DNA of 64,000 nt from Papio anubis (GCF_008728515.1 NC_044990.1:64832879-64896878); one strand, 5' to 3'; positions 35,386 to 49,026 are shown, counted from the first letter of the stretch. Numbers and translations are program-made. The notes: a model not told the origin generated them from the letters alone.

Positions 35386-37992
35386 AACCAACTTGATCTA
35401 ATTGATTTATAGAACATTCTACCCTCAAGGAACAAACTACATATGCTTTTCAAGCACACATGAAATATTTCAAATGATAATATTCTTAATTTTAAGACTG
35501 TTCACTATATTCATGAGGGTCGACTTCAAGCGGAGTATATTCTTTGACTATCAAGTAATGAGAGTAGAAATAAACAGCAGAGATACCTGGATAATCATAA
35601 AACATTTAGAAATTAAACAACACATTTTAAAATAACTTAGGGGTCAAATAAGTAAATGCAAGACAAGTTAGAATGCATTTTGAATCAAATGAACAAATTA
35701 AAATATTACACCTAAAGCAAAAACTAGAGGAAAATTTATTTCACTCATTGTTGATATTAAAAAAATTAAAGTATCATATTCATGATTTAAGATTTCTCTT
35801 TAAAAACTAACAAAATACTAGCAAAGTAAAACCAAATATGCAGCACAGGAAAGAGAGAGATCTTCTGAAAGGCCAATAAAAATATGAATCTTAAGTAGAA
35901 ACTTAAAGCAACATTAGCAAAAACAAAACAAAACAAAACAAAACACCCACATATTAAAAATCCACCAGAGGAATGGGATGGAGATGCTATGGATAACATT
36001 ATGAAATAATTTCAGCAAATGTTTTTAGTTCTAAGTTTGATGGTGGACACATGGATATGATTACTATGGTTCATTTGCTATACCAATAAGACAGATTTTT
36101 GTATATATCAGATGTTATGTTGGTTTTTCTTGAAGAAAATAATTTCTGAGAATTTTATAGGGCCTGAACTCATTTAATCCACAAACACTGAGAGGTGACT
36201 ACAATTTTGAGAACAGAGTTAAGATCATAATTACATAAAAATGAATAAAATTCAGGTAATTACCTTAACTTGCTTACTAGGTGTTCAGAGGAAGGTATAT
36301 AAATAATTAAATTACATAAAGTCATAACGTGTGCTAGAAAAGTCATGTTGAGAAATCAAAATTTGTTTTCAACTACAGGAAGCAAAACTAATAAATTTAA
36401 CTATTTTATGACCTTGTCCAAAAAAGTTTTAAAGGCAGTATAAAGATGTGGATGGAGAAAGGATCACAGTGTGATTCTTCTCTTCACCACAGACTATCTG
36501 TTAAACTTGCACATGTTTATTATCCCTGAGTTTCAGGTCCCTAATATGTGAAAAACAGGAAAAAAGGGATGGATGATTTCTTCACTTGCTAGAATGCATT
36601 ATTTAGGGAATATATCAAAGGACATGTAGAAGGCCCATTAAAATGATAGGCACTATTAGCTTAAAAATTTTTACTGATATTATTCATAATCAAAAGGATA
36701 ACACAGATATCATCAAGATCACACAGGTTGATGTTACAACGCACTGTCTGACTAAAAATACCTTAAAAACACTTCAGTGCTAGAGGAAAAAATGTTCATA
36801 TGGGCAGAAAAACATAAGACATGTGAGATAAGTTAAGCTGTTCAAATAATAGTGAATATCAGACCTGGATACCTAAACAATAAGGAAAAGAGAGAGAGGA
36901 GTGCAGAAATTTTGTGAATCTGGGTAAAGGACTAGTAGATGGGAATACACACTCAAATCTAATTAATGGTTACAACAATGAGGGAGAAATGATATCAGTG
37001 CATAGACGGATTTCAGAAATCATGTTTGGGTAGAATGAATTTGTTGGGAATTAAGAAATGTTAAAGAGAATATTCCTGGTATAAAGAGTTCCTTCAGAAA
37101 GAGATTGCATTAAGAAATATAGGAAGATATATAAAAAACATAAGCAAATAAGTAAGTTTTGAGGTGGGTACATCCAGTGTTGGGCCAAATCATGTATGAG
37201 AAGAAAACCGTTGATACATTTCAATGCTGAGTTAAAACTATTTGGTACAAAGAAACAGCTGAAAACAAAATTAAGCACATTATTTGTCATCTCATCTCAA
37301 CCACACAGTTTTATGCATTGGTTTTCACAAAATAGTAAAACAATTTTAATTAAAAGTGATTTATACTTTTGTTGGTATCAACTATAATAAAACATATTTT
37401 TGTCTTGATCAATATAGACAGGTTAAAAATACAAATATGATAATTATACTTTCTCAAAATATGAAAAACAGACTTTTTTTTTGTTATTTCTATTGGTCCA
37501 CATAAAGGAGAAAATAATAGCTAGTGGCAAGTGGTGTCTGTACCATGGTTCCAGATAGCCACTGAGCAGCCACTATCATTTAATTTATTCTCATTGCTTC
37601 TGGCCCAGTTCTGTCATTGACTTGAAAGACTTTTCATATAAATGACACTAATGCTCTTTCACACTGAGTGCTGGCAGCTTACATAGGAATATCATATGAA
37701 AAGATTTTTTAAACAAGTTTTGATTTAGTTTATATGAGAATTGCAAATGAGTTTATGTTATCTTTAACATCTGAGAGGAATTATATAAATTAAACTCTGC
37801 TGGAATAAAAATTAATAGAAGAAATAAAAAATGGGAATCATTCCTATATTTTCTCACTCTATACCTTTATATTTTAATTTATATTTGTAAAATAGATACT
37901 TTTTAGAAAAATTAACAATATTTACATACCTTGTGTTTTGAGTGAATAAAACATGAGCACACATACAAATACAATCAAACACACACACAATT
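35386..37992. other. AT-rich stretch without a recognised gene
   Basis: An AAAAC pentanucleotide repeat lies at about 35920-35944 and a short CA tract at 37979-37989. I see nothing else that I can support. Confidence 0.5.
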
Positions 37993-38014
37993 AAGTATCA
38001 AATAGGGGGTAGGG

Positions 38015-38025
38015 CCAAGATGGCC
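38015..38025 (+). promoter_or_regulatory. YY1-type site at the L1 5' end
   Basis: CCAAGATGGCC just inside the 5' terminus is the conserved YY1 motif of L1 5' UTRs, known to position transcription start. It is intact here. Whether this diverged copy is transcribed cannot be told from sequence. Confidence 0.7.
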
Positions 38026-39009
38026 GACTAGTACCAGCGGTGGTTGGGGGCTCCAATCCAAAACATGCAAAACAGCATGTGATCCTGCATGGGCAACCGA
38101 GGTATCCAGGTACTGTCATTAGGACTGATTAGGCAGTTGGTGTGACCCATGGAGAGGAAGAAAGAGCAGTGTGGTGCAGCCTCACACCTCAGAGCCACAT
38201 GGGGTAGGGGATTCCCTACCCCCAGCCAAGGGATGTGGTGAAGTGAGCATGCTACATAACCTGGGAAACCATGCTTTTTCCATGGAACTGTTCAACCCAC
38301 GGATCCGAAGATCCCACTCGGGGCGAGCCCATGCCACTGGGGTCTTGGGTCCCAACCACCGAGCTGCTCAGACTCTCACTTGGCTAGAACTGGCTTAAGC
38401 CCTCCAAGTTCCCTGGGTTGGGGATGGGGGACAAGGGGAGTGGCCATCACCACTGCTGCAGCTACCTGCTGTCTATGTCATCTGAGCTCCTTGCAGGAGG
38501 GGCAGCAGCTAATGCTGGGGCTGCAGGGCCTCCCCGAGAAACTCCAACTCCAGCCAGGGGCTCAGGGATAGAGTTCTGATCTCCCTAGGCCTGAGCCCCT
38601 AGTGGGAGGGGTGGCCATTGTCTCTGCAGACCAACAGACTTAGTCTTTCCTCCTGCTAGCTCTGAGAAATCCAGCCAGCCAAGGTGAGTGTGCAGTACTG
38701 CACACCTCCTCTAACAAGGGATGGCCAAAGTGCATCATAAAATGAGTCATGCTCCCTGTGCCACCCAACTGGGTGAGACGCCCCCCCCCATCAGGGATTG
38801 TCAGACACCCTACACAAGAGTGTCCCTACTGGCATCAGGTCAGTGCCCCTTAAGGTCAGAGATCCCAGAGGAAAGAGCAGGCACCCATCTTTGATGTCCT
38901 CCAGCATCTTTGAATGACATCTCCAGGAGCAGGAGCAAACCAGATGAATAGGGCCTGAAGTGAACCCCCAGCAAACTGCAGCAGCCCTACAGAAGAGGGA
39001 CCTGACTAT

Positions 39010-40153
39010 TGAAAGAAAAGCAAACAAACAGAAAGCAACAACAACAGCATCAACAACAAGAGCCCCCACAAAACCTCATCCAAGGGATAGCAGCCTCAAA
39101 GATCAAAACTAGGCAAACTCAAGAAGGTGAGAAAGAATCAACAAAAAAAATGATGAAAACCCAAAATGAGAGAGTGCCTCTTCTCCTCCAAATGATCACA
39201 ATGCCTCTCCAGCAAGGGCTCAGAACTGGGCAGAGGATGAGATGGATGACTTGACAAAAGCAAGCCTTAGAAGGTGGGAAACAACGCACTTTGCTGAGGT
39301 AAAGGAGCATGTTCGAACCCAATGCAAAGGAGTAAAGAACCTTGATAAAAGGTTAGAAAAGCTGCTAAGTAGAATAACCCATTCAGAGAGTAACAGAAAT
39401 GACCTGAAGGAGCTGAAAAACACAGCATGGGAACCTTTTGAAGCATTCACAAGTATCAACAGCCGAATCAATTAAGCAGAAGAAAGAATATTAGAATGTG
39501 AAGACTGTGTTGCTGAAATAAGGCATGCAAACAAGATTAAAGAAAAAAGAATGAAAAGGAATGAACAAAACCTCTGAGAAATATGGGACTATGTAAAAAG
39601 ACTGAAGCTACAACAGATTAATGTACCTGAAAGAGAGGAGGAGAATGGTACCAAGCTGGAAAACACACTTCAGGATATTACCCAACAGAACCTCCCCAAC
39701 CTAGCGAGACAGGCTAACATTGAACTTCAGGAAATACAAAGAACCCCACTGACATACTCCATGAGATCAACCCCAAGACACATAATTATCAGATTCACCA
39801 AGGTCGAAATGAAAAAAAAAAAAAAATGTTAACGGCAGCCGGAGAGAAAGGTGGGTCACCTACAAAAGGAAGCCCATCAGACTAACAGCAGGTGTCTCAG
39901 CAGAAACCCTAGAAGCCAGAAGAGAGTGGGGACCAATATTCAACATTCTTATAGAAATGAATTTTCAACCCAGAATTTCATATCCAGACAAACTAAGCTT
40001 CATAAGTGAGGGAGAAATAAAATCCTTTTCAGACAAGCAAATGCTGAGGGAATTCATCACCACCAGGCCTGCCTTGCAAGTGCTTCTGAAGGAAGAACTA
40101 AATGTGGAAAGGAAAAACCGATACGAGCCACTGCAAAAACACACGGAAATATA
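39010..40153 (+). pseudogene. L1 ORF1 remnant
   Basis: The ORF1p order is recognisable: a variable N-terminus, coiled-coil-like region (39260-39580), RRM-like central part and C-terminal domain ending at about 40153. There are at least two frame changes, in-frame stops (near 39473 and 39575), and a 15-A run at 39812-39826 within the RRM/C-terminal boundary. The protein would be a chaperone-like RNA-binding trimer in active L1s. This copy is dead. Confidence 0.88.
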
Positions 40154-40214
40154 AAGACCAATGGCACTATGAAGAAACTGCATCAACTAGTGTGCAAAAT
40201 AACCAGCTAGCATC

Positions 40215-42187
40215 ATGATGACAGGATCAAATTCACACATAGCAATATTAACCTTAAATGTAAATGGGCTAAATGCACCAATTAAAAGACACAGACTGGC
40301 AAATTGGATGGAGTCAAGACCCATCGGTGTGCTCTATTCAAGAGACCCATCTCATGTGGAGAGACATACATAGGCTCAAAATAAAGGGATTGAGGAAAAT
40401 TTACCAAACAAATGGAAAACAGAAAAAAACAGGGATTGCAATTCCAGTCTCTGACAAAACAGAGTTTAAAACAACAAAGATCAAAAAAGACAAAGAAAAG
40501 CATTGCATAATGGTAAAGGGAACAATTCAACAAGAAGAGCTAACTATCCTAAATATATATGCACCCAATACAAGAGCACCCAGATTCATAAAACAAGTTC
40601 TTAGAGATCTAAAAAGCCACCTAGACTCCCACATAATAATAGTGGCAGACTTTAACACCAAATTGTCAAAATTAAACAGAACAATGAGACAGAAAATTAA
40701 CAGGGATATTCAGGACTTGAACTCAGCTCTGGATCAAGTAGACCTAATAGACATGTACAGTACTCTCCACCCCAAACAACAGAAAATACGTTCTTCTCAG
40801 TGCCATATGGAACTTACTCTAAAATTGACCACATAATTGGAAGTAAAACACTCCTCAGCAAATGCAAAAGAACTGAAATCATAACAAACAGTCTCACAGA
40901 CCACAGTGCAACCAAATTAGAACTCAGGATTAAGAAACTCACTCAAAACCACACAACTACATGGAAATTGAACAACCTGCTCCTGATTGACTCCTGGGTA
41001 AATAATTAAATTAAGGCAAAAATCAAGTTCTTTGAAATCAATGAGAACAAAGAGACAATGTACTAGAATCTCTGAGACACAGCTAAAGCAGTGATTAGAG
41101 GGAAATTTACAGCACTTAATGCCCACATCAGAAAGCTAGAAAGATCTCAAATCAACACTCTAATATCACAATTAAAAGAACGAGAGGAGCAAGAGTAAAC
41201 AAATCCAACAGCTAGCAGAAGACAAGAAATGACTAAGATCAGAGTGGAATCGAAGGAGATAGAGACACAAAAAACCTGTCAAAAAATCTATGAATCCAGT
41301 AGCCGTTTTTTTGAAAAAAATTAACAGAGCATGAGCTAGACTAATAAAGAAGAAAAAGAGAAGAATCAAATAGACTAAATGAAAAATGATAAAAGGAATA
41401 TCACCACTGACTCCACAGAAATACAAACTATCATCAGGGAATACTATAAATACCTCTATTCAAATAATCTGTAAAATCTAGAAGAAAAGGATAAATTCTT
41501 GGATGCATACACCCTCCCAACATTAAACCAGGAAGAAGTTGAATCCATGAATAGATCAATAACAAGTTCTGAAATTGAGGTAATAATAAATAGCCTACTA
41601 ACCAAAAAAATCCCAGAACCAGATGGATTCACAGCCAAATTCTACCAGAGGTACAAAGAGGAGCTGGTACCATTCTTTCAGAAACAATTTCAAACAATTG
41701 AAAAAAAGGGACTCCTCCCTAACACATTTTATGAGGCCAGTGTCATCCTGATACCAAAACCCGGCAGAGACACAACAAAAAAAGAAAACTTCAGGCCTAT
41801 ATCCCTGAGGAACATTGATGTGAAAATCTTCAATAAAGTACTGGCAAACCAAATCCAACAGCACATCAAAAAGTTTATCCACCGCAATCAAGTCAGCTTC
41901 ATCCCTGGGATGCAAGACTAGTTCTATATACACAAATCAATAAACTTAACCCATCAAATAAACGGAATCAATGACAATAACCACATTATTATCTTAATGG
42001 CTGCAGAAAGTGCCCTCAATAAAATTCGACATCCATTTATGTTAAAAACACTCAATAAACTAGGTATTGATGGAACATATCTGAAAATAATAAGAGCTAG
42101 TTATGACAAACTCACTGCTAATACCATACTGAATGAGCAAAAACTGGAAGCATTCCCTTTGAAAACTGGCACAAGACAAGGATGCCC
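40215..42187 (+). pseudogene. L1 ORF2 remnant ending in the reverse transcriptase domain
   Basis: An ATG pair at 40215-40220 starts the frame. The endonuclease half is recognisable, with NVNGLN, QETHL, ADFNTKL and DHSATK motifs. The reverse transcriptase begins around 41499 and stops at the GTRQGCP box (42170-42187). The downstream catalytic F/YADD box and the whole C-terminus are deleted. Frameshifts near 40300 and 40800 and stops at 41919 and elsewhere add to the damage. Confidence 0.88.
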
Positions 42188-42241
42188 TTGGGCACATGTA
42201 TCCCCAGATTTAAACAAAAAAATAAAACTAAAAAGTATCAA

Positions 42242-44741
42242 GTGATAAAAAGTAGTACAACATATTATAAAATGACATCAAATTTTGGAAATAATAGTAT
42301 AGGCCTATGCAAGAATAAATTAAAATGTTTTTGCATTCCTGTTTTGAATGGAGAAGTTACTATATATATTATTCTAAACTTTTAACTTTTTACTGAAATA
42401 TATGTTATTAATTCTAACTTTTGTTCATTTGATCCCTTGGGCTGTCAAACATTCTATTATACAACCCACCAATTTTAAAGGAGTCTCATAGGCCTTAATG
42501 AGCAGCTCACTGTGATTTAAACATTGGGGTATTGCTTACAACTCAAATATGGTTTAAGCATCTTTTTTCTTCCTCTGTGAAACTGGAAAAATAGAATGTA
42601 ACTCAAAGGGAATTTAGAAATCTTGGGAAAGAAGTCCAACCCAGCCTTAGTTAAATCCCAAATATTAATTCTACCATAGGGTACTATTCTCTAGAATCTA
42701 AGGACAAAGCAGATTACTTTAACATGCTGATGAGCCACCTCCACCATTACACAGACCATGATTTGGTAATTTACAGCTTGCTTGTTTTTTTTATCTGCCA
42801 TTCCCAGAAAAAAAAAACAAAAAAACCCCAAAAAACATTGAAAATTGTACCTGGAGGACTAGTTCTTCATTATTATCTCAGTAAATTCCACCATATAATT
42901 CATACAGGTTACCTCAGCTTCTGTAAATGTGCCAACTACCTTGGCTGTCTACAATCATTTCCACTCTGTAAAATGTACTCAATAATTGGTTATTTCTACT
43001 CTAGTCTCAACCACATGTATTAATTGTCTGTTCTTTTGCTTGTTAACCTCTTATTATGTTTTCTGCTCATTATATAGTTTCTGTCAAATTACCATTGTAA
43101 ATTTTATCGTCAGAAAACTCAAACTGTCTCTAACAATGCACCTAAAAATATCTTTATTTTTATTTCTTTAAAGTCATTTTATCAGCTCACTGGCAGAGAG
43201 TACTCTTACAGGCTGCCCTACCAAATTTCATCAGTGGATCTCAAAGGCCATGACTTATTTTTTTATTCCAACCCTTTTTATTCCACTACCATTGACATTG
43301 TTATTTTTGTTTTGTTTTTCTCCATAGTTAGACTAAATTTCATGATCTACAAAAATAGTTATACGGTACCAATTATCTGAACTCTTTTGTCCCTTTTTTC
43401 TCACTCACCAATAAAACTAAATGTTTACATAAACCCTACAATCTATTTTTTCAGGTGATCATTGAAAAAAATCACAGAAAAAATCAAATATCATTTAAAT
43501 TCTTAATTACACACCTCATTCTTAGATGTGTCATTTTTTAAAATACTAGTTTTCCATAAAATTTGATAGAAGACAATTCTCCATGAATATTTTCATGTGT
43601 GTTCATGATCTGGGATTTCTGTCAAAGAGCACTGGGCAAGAACACAAAAAATTCAGTTAGACAGGAGGAACAAGTTCAAGAAATCTATTGATCTCATGCT
43701 TACTAGAGTTAACAATATATTATAGACATATTTCTAAAAGAGTAGATTTCAAGTGTTCTCACTAGAAAAAATTACATGAAGTAATGCATATATTGAATGT
43801 GTTAAATAATTTAGTCATCTCACAAGATAGGTATGTATCAAAACATCATGTACACCATACACAGAGACAGTTTATACTTCTCAATTAAAAATAAAGAAAG
43901 AAAAAATGATTGATTGTATGTGCCCAGTAAGCTAGAGATTGTGTATTGCTTCATAATGATTTATAGATTTATGTCCCAGGAAATGGTTATTATAATCCAT
44001 TGTAGTGAAACTAGATAGAGACTCTCTTACCTTCGGGGAGAAGACGGTTAGTTTACATTCCAAAGTAAAGGCACTAATGTTAGAAACTTCTGCTTCCTTT
44101 GTCTGCTGTGAGCTAATGGTACCCCATTGCCTACAGGTGAAAAACAAAACAAAGCAAGACAAAAACACTCCACCTAATATGGGGAGATAAACTGAAAATC
44201 AAATTTTTAACTTTTGGTTCTGTTTCCTGGTACCAAATACAAGTACTAAATACAGTGTCATTGGTGTTCTAGCTGGAAACACACTTTGTTTGACATATTT
44301 TAATCAGTAAGGGAATTAGAAACTCTTTATTTGTTATTGGACAGGCTAATGAGTGAAAGGTAGACAACTGTCTGTTCAGCATGTGTCAAAATTGGTGGAA
44401 ACCCTTATTCAGTGTCTAAACTACCAGCTGCGATGAAAAGATGATTCCCTGACACTCAAGCAGAAACTGCCACAATATTTACCTTGCTTAATGTCTATGT
44501 GTCTTCTCACAAGTGCAGTAGAAAAATCATGTCTTCTCTTCTGTCTTCCAAATTGTGCCCAGCGTTTCTCAGTCTCACCTGAAACTTTTACCAAGGGACA
44601 ATGGAAAATGTAGTTTCCAGGCATCTCTTCTTTGGTGCAAGAGAGTGTACAAGATTAGTGGATACAAGCAACACGACATATTAATTTTCTGATGAACAAC
44701 TTTTTCCAACGTTGCTTACCTGTGAGGTTTCTTATATTCCA
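42242..44741. other. AT-rich stretch without a recognised gene
   Basis: It contains an A-rich tract at 42808-42836. The part at 44420-44640 is more complex and may hide an old MER-type repeat (antisense AAACTACATTTTCC), but this is too weak to call. Confidence 0.45.
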
Positions 44742-45017
44742 GCCTCCTCTCCTTCCCTCTCTCCCCTCCCCTCTCCTCTGCTTTCCTACTCTCCCGTCCG
44801 TCACCTCCTCTCTTCTCTCCTCTCTTCCTCCCCTTGCTCGCTCTCTTTCCCGCCTCTCCTCTCTCTTTATCTTTTCCGCCTCTCCCTTGCTCTTCCCTCC
44901 CCTCTCCTCCCTCCTCATGCTCTCCCCAGCCCTTCCATTCTCACCCCTCTCCTCCTCTCTTTTCTCTCCTCCTCCCCACTCCTCTCCCCTTCTCTCACTT
45001 CTCCTTTCGCTCTTTGT
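44742..45017. repeat. Long polypyrimidine/polypurine tract (CT-rich)
   Basis: About 276 bp of the plus strand is overwhelmingly C and T, in CTCTCC/CCTCCC-type blocks with scattered purines. Both strands show open frames up to 138 codons only because of the low complexity (Ser/Pro/Leu-rich one way, Arg/Glu-rich the other). Such tracts can form triplex (H-DNA) structures. Confidence 0.95.
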
Positions 45018-47989
45018 CAAAGAGATTACAGAGGAGTCAATACATAAAATATCCAATGTTGTATGTAAATTATGGTTGTTTAAATCTCAGGTTTTGTCAC
45101 GTCCCTGAAGAACTGAGAACTGTTTGCCTTTTTCCATGAAATAAAAGAATTGGACATTATCTCTCTACTTCTTTAACATGGTGTGTAGCTGCCAATGCCT
45201 CTAACAGCCCTTCTTTATATCTTGTGACTTGCAGATTAAGATGATGTCTGTTATTTTCATCAAAAATACAGCCTATATCATTGGATTTTATTCTCAAATT
45301 TTTTTATGGAAGCGATGTTATTTCTAAGGAAAACATCGGGAAATGAAAAATTTTAGTGAGCCTTATAGAACTCTGCTTTTTCTCCTTTATTCAATGATAA
45401 TATCAATGTTCTTCTGAGTATTGCTTTAGACCCAATACAGAAAATCCCTTGGGATTTTGCTTGTGCCCTTATCTTCCTTTTCCTGAATATTCTATTTATG
45501 CCTTCTTAATACTTCTAATTTATCTGAAATATTATTGTTTTATTGTTGCTGTTTTCATGAACTTTCTATTTGTAATGTTTTGTGCCCTTGGTTCTCACTG
45601 TAAATATTAAATTTGATTTGGCCTTTATTAAATCCCTCCAAGTGGTGTAGGAGACATAGATTTTAATTTCCACTAAAGGTAATTTTTTTATCTTTCTGTA
45701 TTACTTTGTAAAACTTCAGTCTTTTTAAAATCTGATCTCATTCAAAATATATAAATTGGCAATTCATAAAATTATTTAAATTGGAAAGTTAACAATCTTC
45801 CAGAATAGTCATTTAAAATTTTTCTTAATTTAAATTATTTTTCATCTTTTCCATAACTGTTGGAGGAGTTAAGTGTTGTTCAAATATTGTTCAACTTGAT
45901 TATATTAAATCACTGTTACATATTTAAATTCCATCTCTTTTATTTCTCTTGCCTCATTATTCCTAATTCTTGTGTTTCTATTGCTGTAATTCTGAAATAC
46001 TATCAGTATATCCAGGCAATATAACTCCTTCCTCCTCAGTCAATATCACATCACTAAATATTTTTAGATAGCTATTATTTGTCTTACAATGTCTTTTTTG
46101 CAAAGTTTTATGCAAAGTCATTCCGTTGATGACCACTAGGATTTGAACCTTGTGATGGAGGGTGGGAATTCCTTCCTCAGAGCATGTTAATCACAACCAT
46201 ATCCCTTTAAAGACCTTTGGATATTCTTTCACCTGCTCAATCACTCTTTTTCCTCCATTATCCTATGTTAAGGGGAGACAGGTTAATTAAATGTGTAGTT
46301 TTTCTAAAGACAAATTTACTTTCTGCTTTCGAACATTTCCATAGGTATTGCATCAGTCAGGGGTTTCACATCAGCTTCCACATTCTCATCGCAGAGATCA
46401 CTGTCTATATAAATCTGTTTTTATAATGAGTAAATTTAGAAACTCTTATTACAGCAGAAAGTTGCGGTAGGAAAATTAAAAGAAGGCTTGATAAACCATG
46501 TAACAGTAAAAATTACTGCATCATTCTTTATTCCTTCTAAAAAGAAAACATTTTCCTAGATACCCAATATTTCCTATGACCAAGGAGGGTGACTAGAAGT
46601 CATTGCTCAGTAAATTTTAGATCCCATCCAATTTTTGTGTGTAACTGTGTATCAGATGAAACAGTAGAACTACTTAATGTACTGGCTTCCAGATATCATT
46701 ATATAATGCTGTTCTTCTATGTTCCCCAAATTGGTACCACCTATTTTTGTTTCCAACTGCAAACAGTTGCACCAAGAGAAAAATATAAATTTTCTTTCAG
46801 TCTGAGGTACTGTTGTACCTGGAAGGTTAAAGACCAATGATATAGTCCACAATCTCCAGTGCCCATTCCTCAATTACCTAGGTCCATCATAAATTTCCTA
46901 CAAATTTTCTCATTTTGCCTAAGTCTCAAACATTTTTCACCCCTACCCCATGGTCAATGATCTCTAAAAACATCGAATTGCTTGTATCTTACAAATTCCG
47001 AAGTTCTTTGTAGGTGATGAAACTGTTATGTCACAGCTTGCTGATGAATATTATATTCCTTTAGAGTCATTATTTGATGAGTGCATTCCAATAGTGTTTG
47101 TATTCTTCTCAAGCTCATTTTGCACCTAGGGAGACTCCTAGAACACAGGTATTTTTCTATATACATATGATCAGAATTTTTTTTCCACAATTATTAACTT
47201 CCAGGGTTGTTATTTCAACCTTACCTAGTAGAGCAAGGCTAACTTAACATCCCCACAGAACATTTAAAATGCATGGATCAGGACTGATGTTACCATCGTA
47301 TATATTGTTGGTATTAATATTGATGACATTTGTACAACTTAGGAATAAGGTATTAACCAAAAAATATTGTGCATGCCATGAGTCTTAATTGTATATAATC
47401 TACTCGCAAACATTTACCTGTTTAAAGATGCCATTCCATTGCTTTTCCATAGATGTTCTTTGTGTTAACTTTAGAGAGTAATTATGTATGTCATGATTTA
47501 TTTCCCTTGAACCTATCAAAGTACTACTTTCACTTTCTTTGAATATATTCTAACCAGAGTCTCATTAGACGTATTCAAAGGAGGACACCAACCTATGACC
47601 TCCAGTGATAGCTACAATCTACTTTCTTCACTTCCATTAGGCTGTCTTAACAATGTACTATCTTCATTGTTGGCCAGATGGATTTCAGGAACCCTGCTAT
47701 TTAGTATCTCATACAACATTCATTCCTTGATAGTGCTTCTTCCTAGAGGTCTGAAAAACATAGTTAACTCTGCTACATATAGCCTACAAACTGAACATTA
47801 ATAGCTATAGTCAACAGTTCATAAATGGAGACAGAAGATGCTGTGTCATTACTTTTATCCAGTTTATTCAGATAGAATCAGGAGTTTATGTATAACCGCA
47901 GGAATTCAGTATTTTTCTACAGAAAGTAAGCTGGTGAATTTCTCACAATTTATATCCTTAGTAAGTGTTGATCTAAAAGAGACAGTTAA
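45018..47989. other. AT-rich stretch without a recognised gene
   Basis: Several segments (46100-46430, 46590-46870, 47560-47830) are more complex than the background and may be old LTR or LINE pieces, but no family is certain. Open frames are at most 83 codons and motif-free. Confidence 0.4.
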
Positions 47990-49026
47990 CAGTGCTGTAG
48001 TTTCTCATTATCCACAGTTTCATTTTCCAAGGTTTAAGTTACTCATGGTCCAAAAATATTACATGGAAAATTTCAGAAAGAAAGAATTCCTAAGTTTTAA
48101 ATTTTTCGGCATTCAGAGTAGCACCATGATATCTTGTATTGTCCTACTCCATCCACTTAGGACTTGAATCACTTCTTTGTCCAGGGTCTCCACATGTCTG
48201 CATTCTGCCCATAAGCCATTTAGCAGCCATCTCAGCTATCAGTTTCACTGTCACGGCACTGCTTGGGTTCATAAGGACCCCAAACACAAGAGTAGCTTTG
48301 CTAGGAATTTGGATATGCCAGAGAAGTCATGAAGTTATTCCTAAAGTGAAAAGATGAAAGTTCTAAACTTAATAAAGAGAGAAAAAAAAGTATGTTGAGG
48401 TCGCTAAGATCTACAGTAAGCATGAATCTTCCATCCCTAAAATGGCGAAGAAGAAAAAAACATGTGCTAGCTTTGCTGTCACAACTAATGATGCAAACAT
48501 TACAGGCACACTACATGATAAGTTATTAGTTAAGATTTACAAGCATTAAATTTGTGGGTGAAAGACATGAACAGAAACGTGTTCTGATTGAAAGCAATGT
48601 GTTACACCAGAAAGCATTAGGTCGATGCCAACACTTCAGACAGATCTCCTGAAATGAGTGACACCAAGCCACCTACTGCAAGTGAAGGATGGAATAAGTT
48701 TAGACTGAAAAATATAAAATAGGAGAGGCTGCTTGTGCCAATGAAGAAGTCGCTTTCCCATTTCCAGCAGCTGAAGAAGTTGATTAGGAGAAAGTATTCA
48801 AAGCATGTCTTCAATTATGATGAAACTAGGCTTTTCTCGAAGGAGATGCCCAATAGAACTTACATTCACAAAGGTGCCAATGAGGCACCGGGGGATGAAA
48901 CATGAAAGGAGAGATTAACTCTGGTACCATGTGGCAACATACATACAGGGTTTAAATGCTATCCTTGGACTCAGGCTTCCACTGGGAGTGTTGGAATTTA
49001 TCCTCACAGCTAAAGGGAAATTACTG
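47990..49026 (+). mobile_element. Tigger2-type DNA transposon, internally deleted
   Basis: The 5' terminal inverted repeat begins at 47990 (CAGTGCTGTAG...) and the 3' one ends with ACTG at 49023-49026. The right side is followed by a TA target dinucleotide; the left side is degenerate. Between them lie the leader and the first half of a pogo/Tigger transposase, then a jump near 48930 straight to the 3' end. The element is about 1.0 kb. Confidence 0.8.
48270..48930 (+). pseudogene. Tigger transposase remnant
   Basis: It has the order of a Tigger (CENP-B-related, TcMar) transposase: N-terminal helix-turn-helix DNA-binding part (48300-48470), then the CENP-B-like region and the start of the DDE catalytic domain (about 48790-48930). 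Frameshifts and stops break it, and the rest of the catalytic core is deleted. In intact family members the protein cuts at TA sites; this one cannot. Confidence 0.72.

Larger units (their letters stand above)
38003..42232 (+). mobile_element. L1 (L1PB/older L1PA-type) with both termini and a large internal deletion
   Basis: The 5' end matches a true L1 start (GGGGGTAGGGCCAAGATGGCC), followed by 5' UTR (to about 39010), ORF1 (about 39010-40153), a 60-bp spacer, ORF2 from 40215, and then an abrupt jump at about 42187 to the last bases of an L1 3' end with a short A-rich tail. A 9-bp target-site duplication AAGTATCAA lies at 37993-38001 and 42233-42241. The element is 4.2 kb instead of about 6 kb or more. 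All frames carry stops and frameshifts. Confidence 0.9.

Noticed and set aside
40273..41921. Possibility that the L1 ORF2 here is active
   Set aside because: Frameshifts, stops and loss of the catalytic box and C-terminus exclude it.
44420..44640. Possible old MER-type element
   Set aside because: Similarity was limited to one short motif (AAACTACATTTTCC on one strand); not enough to call.
44655..45139. Open frames of up to 138 codons on both strands
   Set aside because: They lie in a polypyrimidine/polypurine tract; Ser/Pro/Leu-rich on one strand and Arg/Glu-rich on the other. Low complexity explains the openness.
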